In this document: positions 53,999-63,918 of the stretch, one piece after another
Layout of the letters: each line of letters starts with the position of its first letter
Numbering within the stretch: the stretch's first letter is position 1
Origin: Parapristionchus giblindavisi
Lineage: Eukaryota; Nematoda; Chromadorea; Rhabditida; Diplogasteridae
DNA: 64,000 nt
Direction: 5' to 3'
NCBI GenBank assembly: GCA_943737045.1
Contig: CALSFV010000369.1
Location: 62,001-126,000, forward strand
Notes under the pieces: generated by a model
What the model saw: the letters and a program-made list of their open reading frames with translations, nothing else
Database searches by the model: none
What the model was told of the DNA's origin: nothing
Position numbers and translations under genes: made by a program

Positions 53999-56900
53999 TG
54001 CAGAGCACCTCGCGGCCCTCTTCAGCAGAGAAGAACAGTCGACCACTGGCGATAGATCCAGCCGCGGTAGGTGTTATATTACTATAAACGAAAATTAATA
54101 TAAATTATTATTACTATAAACGAAATTTGAGTGTTATATATTAAACTTTTGCAAACGATATTTGCCTGCGAACACCGAGCGTGCTGAATATATGGAAAAC
54201 GGAGTAGACGATTTAAATCTTGTTCTTGTAAATCTAGATCCGAAATCGATATTTATATTTAAAGAATGATAATATTACTAATGACTCTAATGTATGATTC
54301 ATACATGGGCGGTCATTGCCGCTGAAAATTAAAGTCGGGTGGGTCGGAGGAAAAATATGGGGCATGTAAATGTAATAATTTCACTTCATCGATCTTTTTT
54401 TTGATCAATTTTTGGGAAAATCGGGTGGTCAGAGGCAAAATCGGGCGGGTCTTGCCGCTAGCAATGTCGCCCATGTATGGTATGATTCTGTTTTAGTAAA
54501 ATTACAAGGATATTTAAAATTATTAAAATATTTTGGAGCAACAGCGGTGCGCGACTACAACCTGGCACATTCTCGTCGAGCATAAATCAAGAAAGATTCA
54601 CAAATTACAAAATCCGATTATCACAGTCCTTAGATTCATACTTCTTTCCATCGAAAGCAAGCTGGTAAATTGAATCCTATGGGAGGGGGTGTGAGTGCTG
54701 TTGAGTAAGGGTCATAGATGAGCGGGGTACCTGGAGCTCGATTCTACTGGGGGCATCCGAAAGGAAAATGGTTAATCTTACAGAGGCCTTCACTTTTTTT
54801 TTCAAAAATTTCACCTAAACGTAATTTTTAAACGGTGATATTCCACAAATTTTCGAAATGCCCTAATTTTACAAGGGGCACCCCGATGTATGGTAGAGAT
54901 TACATACGATTGAATAAAATGGATCCCCCTTTTATTGTACACTACGGGATATTCATCCAGTTATTCACGATGACTCCCCCCGTATGAGAATTTGAAACGA
55001 TGTCGAGCTGAGATAAACGTCCCTTCTATAGCTCATCCCTCTCTTTCTTTGTACCCTTGTCCATTCCCTGCCCTCCCCTCCTTATCTGCATTTAAATCTC
55101 CCGCTCGGCGCTATTCTTGAACGCACGACTTGCACCATAGTTGGTGAAAGGGAGGGACTATGAGGGATAGAGAGAGCGCAGACGGTTAGAGTACTGTTGA
55201 GAGACAAACGATGGTGGAAGAGACTGTGACGGTAAGGGAGAGAAATAGAGAAGAATCATAGAGGGTCCAGGCAGTTAGGGTATCCATTGTGACAGAGGGA
55301 AGACTGTAGAGACTGTGAGAGATGGAATTCCCGCAATGACAATGTTCAAATTGCGCAAGGATATTATCTGTAAAGGGCGATCAACGATCGATGCCGGGGA
55401 TTTGCAAGAATTCAGGTTTCCATTTCCCCCCTTTTTGCACCCCTACCATCCCCTTTGTTCATTTACTCTCTGGTCTACCAACTACATTCCCCGGGGACGG
55501 TTGGTTCCTGATCTACCTATCGATTTATCGATTGACTGGTGTTATGTCGTCGATTGCGCGCAGCGGAGCCTTCATGTGGGAGCACTGCGGATCGTGGGAG
55601 ATGGTGAGTGATAGCCTTCGAGATACTAATCGTATTCTGCGATTTGTGAAGTCTTCTTAGTGTATGCTTGGGACGAGAATGTGCCGGGTTGCAGACGCGG
55701 ACTGCTGTAGCTCCAAAATATTTTGATAATTTTAAATATAGTCCGTATATAATGTACTTGTGTAACTGGGTGCTAAAAAGAGAACTAATTATCGATCAGA
55801 TTTTGTGATCTGTGAATTGTTCTTGATTTATGCTTGGGACGAGAATGTGCCGGGTTGTAGACGCGGACTGCTGTTGCTCTTAAAATAATAAAATATACTT
55901 TTAAAATTTTAATTTTGCATATAAATCTTTAATTAAATTAAAGACTAGTAATATGCCAACGTCTAATTGGCTTATAATATATATTTTGCTTCAATATATT
56001 GTGTTTATCTAACTATGATATAACATAATTATTACAGTTGTCGATGCCCTCCCCCTCTGATGACCGTCATCATCGTCGTTCCTCGTCTGCCTCCTCGTGC
56101 TCGACGACCACGTCATCTACACCGGATCACCCGGAAGCCACGACGTACACCTCGTTCGAGGAGATGGGCATACGACACGAGGCCAAGGTTTTGTTTGTTT
56201 GTTTTTTTTTATTTATTATTTATTTATTTATCTCGCATTGGATATATATGACAAGAATTGATAAAATTAATTTCGTGGATTAATATATGGAGAGGTGATT
56301 GAGTTGTGCTGACTATTAGAGTACTTGGCGGGGTGGTGTAACTAGAAATTGGCGGGTATGAGTCCATAGTTCTGGTGCAATTATGTTCACAAATTTTAAA
56401 GCTGATCGCGCAAGCAAATCGGTATCTTCACGATTTGAATGCTTTATTATGGTGGGGAAGCATGAAACAGGCGGGGGCTGTGCGTGATCATGATTGGTTC
56501 CGATTGTTGACTATTGGGGAAGGGAATAAAAGGTTGTCTGAATGCTCTCGAAAACCTGGCAGAATCGGTCGAAAATGATTAGAATATGCAATCTTTGCCG
56601 TAGACTTTTTGGTGGTGTCCGTCTAATTTTGCAGGACTCAATTATCGATTTTTTATACAAATTATTGATTGTTTTAACCTCAAAATCAATGGTATCCCTT
56701 TAAGGTGCATCAGACGGACGTACTCCGTTCCATCTCCACTTCCTCCTCTTCGCCCGCCTCATCCTCATCGTCCTCACCGAAGGCTACGCCTGAACGTACC
56801 GTATCCGTGGTGCGTCTTTCTGCTTTCTGCCTTTTATCAGTCTGCTACAGTATGCCTGTTTCACGATGAGCTCCGTGGGTCGATCACGATACAGTAGTCT

Positions 56901-57868
56901 AGGCGACATATATCAATATCTAAATCTCTTCAAAAGTTGGAAAAGGCAGATAAAAGTCCCATTGTTCAACAAACACTTCTTTCTTTTCGTGACTTTTGAA
57001 TGAAGCATGTCAAACAAATTCCATCTCTATACGGCCGTCGGCCATAAGTATTGGGTATCGATTGATTTAATAATAATTTATCTACGCCCGAGGCGCAACA
57101 GCAATTGAATGAACAATAGGTGGTAAAATATGATTGACGACTCTCCGGATTCATTGAGAAAGTGATAATTCGACGATATGGGGGTGGGCATCCAATCGAT
57201 GTTTAAATAATCGAATATTGGGGGCGGTTCGGATATTAACTGGTAATTGGGAGTATAAACGGGCTGTTCTGAGTGGGAAAGAATGAAAACGAGGGGTACT
57301 GGTGGTGTGTTCAATATGGATTCCAAAAGATGATACTCGGTCACGGACTGGTTTGTATACATAAAATGACGAGGGAGAAATAATAGTAGTATTGTTCATA
57401 ATCATATGAGCTAAACAGAGATCACCTATGAATTTAATAATAATATTAATATTATTCTCATTATTACTATTATCCGACTAACTGTGTCACTTGTTGCTTT
57501 CAGCCTCGTGCACCCTCCCTGCTACTTCGTCTATTCGAATCGGATCTGTGCGACATCTCGATGACCCTGCAGTATCTCCACTCGGCCAAGGAACGAGGAG
57601 TCGTCAGCTATCTCGGTATCCTTTTGATTTTTAAAAATAATTAAATAATAATAATTATTATTAATATTATGAATATTAGTATTATTGTTGTTGTTATTAT
57701 TATTATTATTTTTGTAATTATTAGTTTTTGAACCTACCCAGAGGTGAATTGGGTTGCATAGAATAGTTGAATTTTTGTCAGCGTAGTGAAACGTGAAACC
57801 GGTGGGTGCAATGGGTGTGTAGGATGGACTAATTGAATTGCATTATTATTATTAGTAGTAGTAGTATG

Positions 57869-57909
<41 letters not shown>

Positions 57910-59449
57910 ACGGATGAATGCTCGTACACGGCGGCTCAATGATAGTAACTAAGAAGCTCTTGCCTGAGAAAGAAAGTATCGCAAACTGAGTGATGATAAG
58001 CAGTAAAACATCTAGGTTCTCCCAGCGCGAAAGTTGATTACGGTATATCTGGGCGCTCGCTTCTCATTAGACCTATCATCGAGTTTTACGATTCGCGAGA
58101 CATGCCGAGATGGCTTAGTAGATAGAGCTTTTGTTTAGCGATCCGAACCTCGTAGGTTCGAATCCCCCCCAGTGCAAATCAACTTTGCCGATTTTTCGTA
58201 ATGCAAGAGCATTCAAGCCAAAGTTAAATGTAGGGATTTCTCTTCATTGAACCGCCGTGTCCTAGCCAGTGTTCAAAAGTCGCGAGAATAAGAAGAAAAA
58301 GAACACGAGAGGGTGAGAGAGTGTGCAAAATGTGGAGAGTTTTCTCTTCCTACGGATCATTAAACCTGTCTACCACATATACCAGTTTCACCTTGCCACG
58401 CATCCGTATGTTTTCTGATTAATAAAATAATAATAAGTATCCGGTTAATACTTTTAACAGTTTCTATCACCTCTGTGTATTCGCAGGCAACAAGCTGTTC
58501 AAGTTGCCGCACACCGACGTGGACATCTACATTCCACAGTTGGTCAATCTGCTGCTGACGAAGCCCGACGTCGCCGAGAGCATCAAGCCCTATCTGGTGT
58601 CGAGGTGAGCGAGAGTGGGGATTACGGTATTATATAGTCTTGGTTACTGTATCTCTGGTCAATTTGGTACTGCTGAAAGCATACGCAAAAATTGGTACGA
58701 AGTGGTTGGTCATTATCGATTGATTTATCGAATCCGTCTATATCTCTCGTCGTACATTTCACTCTCGCACGCATTCTTTTTCAATCTATCAGCTGTTAGA
58801 GCCTAGTTATAATAATAATAATTATTATTATTATTATTTCTTTGCCATACATAAACAAACGTGTAATTAAATACTTCTCTCTAATTAGAACAAGACCGAA
58901 CAGAATAGATATCATTCAAAAAAGGGAAATTTATAACATAAAAATCTGAATACATGTATAACATAATAACCTCTTCAGATGCAAGTCCTCGGCGCAGTTC
59001 GCCCTCGACTGCAGCTGGCTGCTCGAGGCCTACAATCACGATCGAACGACGGGCGTCCTGACGAAGGGATTCACGGTACGGTAGCCCAGAAAGTACTGTA
59101 GTTATTGATCGAGGATATTGTTTTTATTGTCATTGAGTACCCATACATTTTCGGCGCACTCATTGAATTTTTTGTATGTAGTGCGTCGATTTATTGTTAG
59201 AAAAATCGTAATTTTACGCTTAAATTTTAATCTTTCGTATAATAAAAGATGCTTATATTGTGGGTAGATCCTCGCATTGTAGGGGTATGAAAATGTATGT
59301 TGAGTACCCATTGTAGAGTGAGGGCGAGTCGTTTCGTCAGCTGATCCTCGCTGACTTTCGGGTGGAGCAAGCGGAGGCGCGGATGGCCGCACGCGGTCGA
59401 AAGAGCAGCTTCAGCGGCGGACACGCGCGCTCCAATTCGGATGCCACCA
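51749..59449 (+). CDS. pifk-1: Phosphatidylinositol 4-kinase beta-like, N-terminal half (3' partial)
   Basis: Eleven exons share one frame (341 codons so far): 51749-51795, 52025-52088, 52164-52203, 53066-53160, 54004-54066, 56038-56187, 56705-56809, 57504-57615, 58487-58604, 58979-59075 and 59317-59449. Exons 8-11 match the helical (lipid-kinase-unique) region of PI4KB: LLRLFES-LCDISM, SYLGNKLF, DVDIYIPQLVNLLL, ESIKPYLV-RCKSS and FRQLILAD. The family makes PI4P at the Golgi. Exons 1-7 are Ser/Thr/Pro-rich. The first holds CKHSPNGVCSKC, a possible zinc knuckle, and assignment of exons 1-5 to this gene rests on matching splice phases. The kinase domain is not in the window; the last intron exceeds 4.5 kb and hosts an antisense element. 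Confidence 0.8.
52527..52680 (+). repeat. Retroelement 3' tail in PI4K-like intron
   Basis: TAGCGACGGACGTCCATCAC … TGTGATGGATTAGGAGAATA; same family as 8537-8655, more diverged. Confidence 0.55.
53513..53703. repeat. Dispersed repeat P5, second copy
   Basis: Same order of AATCGAAAA…CTGACC…CATTTT units as 39539-39723, with three to four units and ends TCGAAAAG/CTATTCGA. Confidence 0.65.
53942..53998. repeat. (ATT)n microsatellite
   Basis: About 19 ATT units ending just before the acceptor of exon 5 (54004). Another (ATT)n lies at 57868-57909. Confidence 0.95.
54300..54479. mobile_element. hAT-like MITE (CATACATGGGCG ends, 180 bp)
   Basis: CATACATGGGCG and CGCCCATGTATG are perfect inverted ends. 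GTATGATT flanks both sides (54292-54299 and 54480-54487). Motifs TCGGGTGG/TCGGGCGG recur inside and ATTGCCGCT/AGCAATG near the ends. It lies in an intron of the PI4K-like gene. Confidence 0.88.
55544..55603 (+). CDS. Possible alternative first exon of the PI4K-like gene (20 aa)
   Basis: ATG at 55544 opens MSSIARSGAFMWEHCGSWEM and ends at a good donor (GTGAGT). Phase 0 joins it to the exon at 56038. It cannot splice from the exon ending at 54066 without shifting frame if the acceptor GCGCGCAG (55555-55562) is used. It would therefore need its own promoter or trans-splice site and would give a shorter N-terminus lacking the zinc-knuckle exons. Confidence 0.45.
58104..58172 (+). repeat. tRNA-like sequence in PI4K-like intron
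   Basis: GCCGAGATGGCTTAGTAGAT (A box-like) and GTAGGTTCGAATCC (B box) with a 7-C run after. The acceptor arms do not pair; a tRNA-derived SINE is more likely than a gene. Confidence 0.6.
59142..59299. mobile_element. P4 MITE with 9-bp target duplication beside a splice acceptor
   Basis: CATACATTTTC (59142) and GAAAATGTATG (ending 59299) are 11-bp inverted ends, flanked by TTGAGTACC at 59133-59141 and 59300-59308. A 9-bp duplication fits Mutator-like elements. The next exon begins at 59317, so only CATTGTAG separates the duplication from the exon. Confidence 0.85.
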
Positions 59450-60890
59450 GTGAGTGTGACTATTACAGTCTCTTTGGTTTCTCGTGATAGTTCATGACAA
59501 GTATATGGATAAATGTGTGGCAGCGGGGCAGCAAAAATGAAGTGCAGAAATGCGATAAAATATGGTATTTTATTTTAGTATTTTTCCACTCAGTAGTAGT
59601 GTATGTGTTCGTGACTTGTGGGTATTAAGTATTTTTGGGGGTCGAATTTTTATGACCATTCGTGTCATTAGTTTATTATTGGTTCGGTAGTGGCATAGTA
59701 AATAAATATAGTAAATATAAAGTACTATAAATATTATTATAAACATTAATATTATAATATTATGGAATGTAATGTGATTCTCTGATGCATAATCACACTC
59801 GGAAGTAATGCACTCAGATTTCGGAATAGTAATGAAAAATAAGGAAAGTGAAGTGGTCGAATTACTGTTTTGGGCCTTGTCTCTATTGTTTTGTACAATG
59901 ACAAATGTTCAAGTGTTATAACACTGCTATTCAGAGTATAACACTCGGGTGTTCTAAATTTTTAACATTCCAGGCGTTTCAGAGTTTCTTTCTTCTTTCA
60001 AAACGCTACGCAAAATGTATAGCTTGTTTTCATTAATCGTAGCAAGTGTGTAATATCCTTGAAGCTAGAAAAAAAGAAGAACGAAATGCGAATTAGCTTT
60101 AATTCGAATTAGCAATTTCCCCGATTCACTGAGAAAATTTGTTTATGAAAGTACGGGACATTCTAATCCTCCTCTATTGCTCTAAATGCACAGCACAGGA
60201 AACACAGCCTCCTCTACTTTGCGTGCAATTTGGATAAGCTGACTCATGTTTTTGCATACCGCATATGCTTGTCTGGACATATGAAAATGTCCTGAAACAT
60301 GATACTGCAATATGACTTAACAATGTGCTAATCACCCATACGTCCATGATACATAGATATGGTGCAGTCTATACCCTCACATGCCAATTGCAGGGGAAAA
60401 TGCAAAACAAAATTGGGCATTTTAGTTATAAAATTCCATTCCGCTTTGTTGTCTACCACAAAGAGTGCCTTCTTCGGCGGGCGAACGGACCTCCTCTCCT
60501 CTCGTGCTCCCGATTGAAATATATATTCGCCCTTTCTGGGTTATAGCAATATTCTGATATCACTTTATGTGGTTCGTGAATTAATAATAGCATCCCTATG
60601 CATGAGGATTGTCGTAGTACGCCTTGAGAATGTTTGCTTCCTTCCTCTTATAAGGATCAGAGATTTCTCGCATTTTAAAAGTTGAAAAATCGTCCTGAAA
60701 GGGAAACCGCGATTAAAAGTATTCTTTTTCATACATTTTGTATAGAACAATTTAGAATAGTTGTTGGATACCTTGATATGTGGAGACTAGAGTAGTAACC
60801 AATACAAGTTTATCACAAATATAATAGAGTTCGAATCTAAGACTAGGGATAGAAGAGTGTACAAGAATACGAACCAAGTAAATGGTGTTT
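59450..60890. other. Part of large PI4K-like intron, no further gene seen
   Basis: AT-rich DNA with no exon of the kinase domain recognised. Similarity at 60850-60895 to the start of the antisense frame (CGTATTCTTGTACA against CGTATCTTGTACA, minus strand) marks the edge of the retroelement-like unit. Confidence 0.5.
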
Positions 60891-60918
60891 TACTTGTAAC
60901 GCACTTGCTTATAGCCAA

Positions 60919-61130
60919 TAAGGTTCCTCACGAAGCAGAACCTTACTAACTTTTGCCCTCACGAAGCAGGCAGATAAACCGAATAACTCCCCTCACGAAG
61001 CAGAGAGTTAATCGGCGGCAACTGTCCTCACGAAGCAGACAGTCACCTCAGCAGAACTATTACAACCCTCACGAAGCAGGTTGCAACAATTCAAGAAGAC
61101 GGAATGTTCAACGCTCACGAAGCACGCTGA
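60919..61130 (-). other. Hairpin array with invariant CCTCACGAAGCAG loop
   Basis: Loops at 60926-60938, 60957-60969, 60991-61003, 61026-61038 and 61067-61079 are identical, and a shortened one (CTCACGAAGCA) lies near 61113-61123. Arms differ: TAAGGTT/AACCTTA (60919-60925/60939-60945), TGC/GCA, TAACTC/GAGTTA, ACTGT/ACAGT (61021-61025/61039-61043), CAAC/GTTG (61063-61066/61080-61083) and TCAACG/CGCTGA with one mismatch. Transcribed from the minus strand, the loop would read CTGCTTCGTGAGG. Confidence 0.85.
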
Positions 61131-61821
61131 TACAAACCAGAAGAAAGAAGCAAGATTGAATTGAATGAATACTAGGCAGAGACGAAGACAGATCAAGACT
61201 CCCCTCACTAATCAATGAGGATGACAAATAATGATGAAATGATTACGACCAATTCAATAAACTGTGAACACGACACGAGCGTAAGTTACACAATACTATT
61301 TATCTACAATAACAATGAAACACGAAGCTAATCTACTAAACTACTGGGAGAAACGACGAACAATTAATTAACACGAAATTATAATAAAAACAAGAGAGAA
61401 CATCGGCGTCACCAGCCGGGAAAGGAGAGAAGAGCAAGACTGATGACAATTTGAAAACCCCGTGGGCGGAGTCATGGGCGGAGTCATGGGCGCTGCTAAG
61501 TGGTAAACATAGGATGATTACAGGATGTAATTGAGTGGCTACTTGCGTACTCAAATAATAAGAGATAATGAAATGAATATATAATGATAATTTAGTATTT
61601 GAATATGATAATTAACGATAATCAACGACGATTACGGCTCTCTATACATGCCGCTTCCCTCACAGAATGCGTCCTCGCATTCAATCTCAACGACGATGGG
61701 GATTACGGTAACGGCTCGACCTCTTCAGCAGCAACGAAAGTTGACGAATGAGTATGCCTTGCGCATAACGAGATAATGAATGACGACGATACGATTGTAT
61801 GCCTTGCGCATAAAGAGATAA

Positions 61822-63858
61822 TCAACGACGACGATACGATTGTAGGTGATTGAGATGAAGATGAGAGTACGGTAGTTGATAATGGGGTTGATGATGGTAA
61901 TAATATGAAAAAGTAAAGCATAATATGAACAGGTATGATACAAAACAAAAATGAACAATGAATGAATATGATAAATGACGAAGGGCATCCAGCTTCCTTC
62001 TTCCTTCGTGAACGACATAAGACATAGGCTCCCCTCCAGGTAAGACCGACGATGACTCCTTATCAGGTTCTTTCGGGACCACCTTCCTTCGATCCAGTTG
62101 TTCAACCTCCACACCATCTGACAAGACCAACGACAACTTCTTATCCGGTTCCCTTGGGACCACTTTCCTTCGATCCAGTTGCTCCACCTTCATATCCTGA
62201 TCCAACATAATCTCACACGATACAGCTCCTGAATCCATCTTCACCGACACTCTACCTTCACAATTCTTCTTCACGATCTCCTCACTAACATTCTTCTTAT
62301 CTCCACTAACAAATCCATCCAAATTCTCCTTTACGATCTCCTCCTTACTATCATTCTTTCCATCTCCAATAATACTATCAAGTCCATTCACCGTAGCGTC
62401 ACTAACAGCAACTTCATTAACCTTCCTTTCAACCATATCCTCCTTCTCAGCAACATCCTCCTTCACAATATTATCCTTCTCGATGTCCTCTTCTTCAACA
62501 ATATCCTTCTTCACAGCATCCTTCTGCTCCACAATATCCTTTTCCTCAACATTCATATCTTCAATAGCATCCTCCAAATCCTCTTGATCGATAACATACT
62601 CTTCCTTAATAACATTCTCTTCAATATCATCTTCATTTTTAGCAATATCTTTCTTCTTAACAGCATCCTCAAATTCTTTAACAATATCATTTTCTTCAAT
62701 ATCCTTATCTTCTTTAAAAATATCCTTCTCATTAACAGTAACCTCTCGCTTGACAATATACTCTTCTTTAATATTAACATCCTTCTCTTTAATAATGCTC
62801 TCCTGTTCAATAATATTCTCTTGTTCAACAATATGTGCATGTATATCTTCTCCCTTAGGTAAACTCGCTCCCACTTCACTTATACGATTCCCATTTCTTC
62901 CACTAATGACCTCATCTTTGACGCTCAAATCAATATCCATAGACTCCAAGGCACTTCGCTTCGATATAATATACGGCTTCTTCATATCCGTGTCAACAAC
63001 TACTTCTTTACTCCACTTCTTTACTCCTGAATACACTTCCAAAACTGTGGTTCCATCGGTCTTCTCCTGATCTCCCTGAGTATCAGAGCTATCCGTGGCC
63101 ACTTTATCCTCAACGGCTTCTCTTACGACCTCCTTAGCCGTACCCTTAGCCGCATTTACCTCTTCACCATTATCGAAACACATCTGCGCCTGTAATCCTC
63201 CTTTTAATTCACATTGAGCATCTTGAACTTCATTATGAGATTCTTCTCCAGCATGGGTCTCCTCAATCTTAACACATATTTTATCCACACATTGTACTTC
63301 CTGTACACTCATATCATCTCCATAATCAGTAGTCTTCACTTCACTACGAGTAATATTGCGCGATCTTGTAGTCTCCCCTCTCAATCCTTTAAGTCGACTA
63401 CTTTCTTCTCTTTTCCTGGCCTCGTATTCCAGCATATGATCCTTCATTTCTTCATATGTTGCATGTTCTTCACCATAGAGTCTCCGTAGCTCACGATATT
63501 CCTCGTGATTCTCGTGCATGATGACGAATAAACTCGCTCTTCGTCTACTCAAGCATGAAGTACCTTCGTGCAGCCTCTCAGTATGAAACTCAAACTCCAA
63601 ATAAACATCTCTTAATTCACGTTCATTTCCATTCACGGTGAGTTTATTCAATATCCGCAGGCTCTCATATTCCTCACGAAAACTTGTCTTGTGATCCGCC
63701 GTCCTTGAACAATATCCAACATCCATAGGGTCCTGTCGTGTAGGCTCCCCTCGACGACGACGACTTGTTTCTGCTACTCCTCTTATTCCTTCTTGCATCT
63801 GCTTGCTCCACTTAGTATCCATCCAATTGTCCTCTGTTCGGCACGGCTCAGCCCCCAT
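61822..63858 (-). CDS. Acidic, lysine-rich coiled-coil protein, 678 aa, unrecognised
   Basis: The frame runs from ATG (63858-63856; MGAEPCRTEDNWMDTKWSKQ) to a stop at 61822-61824 and is also open upstream to about 63918 without ATG. Residues about 60-150 are a mixed helical region (LRDVYLEFEF, YRELRRLYGEEHATYEEMKD). Residues about 330-470 are dense, imperfect heptad-like repeats of the type EKDIVxEED, predicted coiled coil. A 25-residue unit beginning VEQLDRRKVVP occurs twice near 62190-62030. The C-terminus is hydrophobic and His/Tyr-rich, with a 48-bp tandem repeat around 61757-61850. No enzyme motif is seen. Position inside the hairpin-flanked unit suggests a Gag-like or accessory product; this is inference. 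Confidence 0.55.
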   Translation of the reverse strand: MGAEPCRTEDNWMDTKWSKQMQEGIRGVAETSRRRRGEPTRQDPMDVGYCSRTADHKTSFREEYESLRILNKLTVNGNERELRDVYLEFEFHTERLHEGTSCLSRRRASLFVIMHENHEEYRELRRLYGEEHATYEEMKDHMLEYEARKREESSRLKGLRGETTRSRNITRSEVKTTDYGDDMSVQEVQCVDKICVKIEETHAGEESHNEVQDAQCELKGGLQAQMCFDNGEEVNAAKGTAKEVVREAVEDKVATDSSDTQGDQEKTDGTTVLEVYSGVKKWSKEVVVDTDMKKPYIISKRSALESMDIDLSVKDEVISGRNGNRISEVGASLPKGEDIHAHIVEQENIIEQESIIKEKDVNIKEEYIVKREVTVNEKDIFKEDKDIEENDIVKEFEDAVKKKDIAKNEDDIEENVIKEEYVIDQEDLEDAIEDMNVEEKDIVEQKDAVKKDIVEEEDIEKDNIVKEDVAEKEDMVERKVNEVAVSDATVNGLDSIIGDGKNDSKEEIVKENLDGFVSGDKKNVSEEIVKKNCEGRVSVKMDSGAVSCEIMLDQDMKVEQLDRRKVVPREPDKKLSLVLSDGVEVEQLDRRKVVPKEPDKESSSVLPGGEPMSYVVHEGRRKLDALRHLSYSFIVHFCFVSYLFILCFTFSYYYHHQPHYQLPYSHLHLNHLQSYRRR

Positions 63859-63918
63859 GTACAAGATACGGAACGAGCTAGATCTAATTCTAGTCGAAGC
63901 GCACTTGCTTATAGTCAA

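Noticed and set aside
60919..61130. CRISPR-like array (regular short direct repeats with variable spacers)
   Set aside because: The repeats are loops of hairpins, the spacing is irregular, and the variable parts are complementary arms. The host DNA is eukaryotic with spliced genes.
63859..63918. Upstream extension of the antisense frame into the hairpin repeat
   Set aside because: Only a TTG could start it. The first ATG is at 63858, and the extension overlaps the structured leader.
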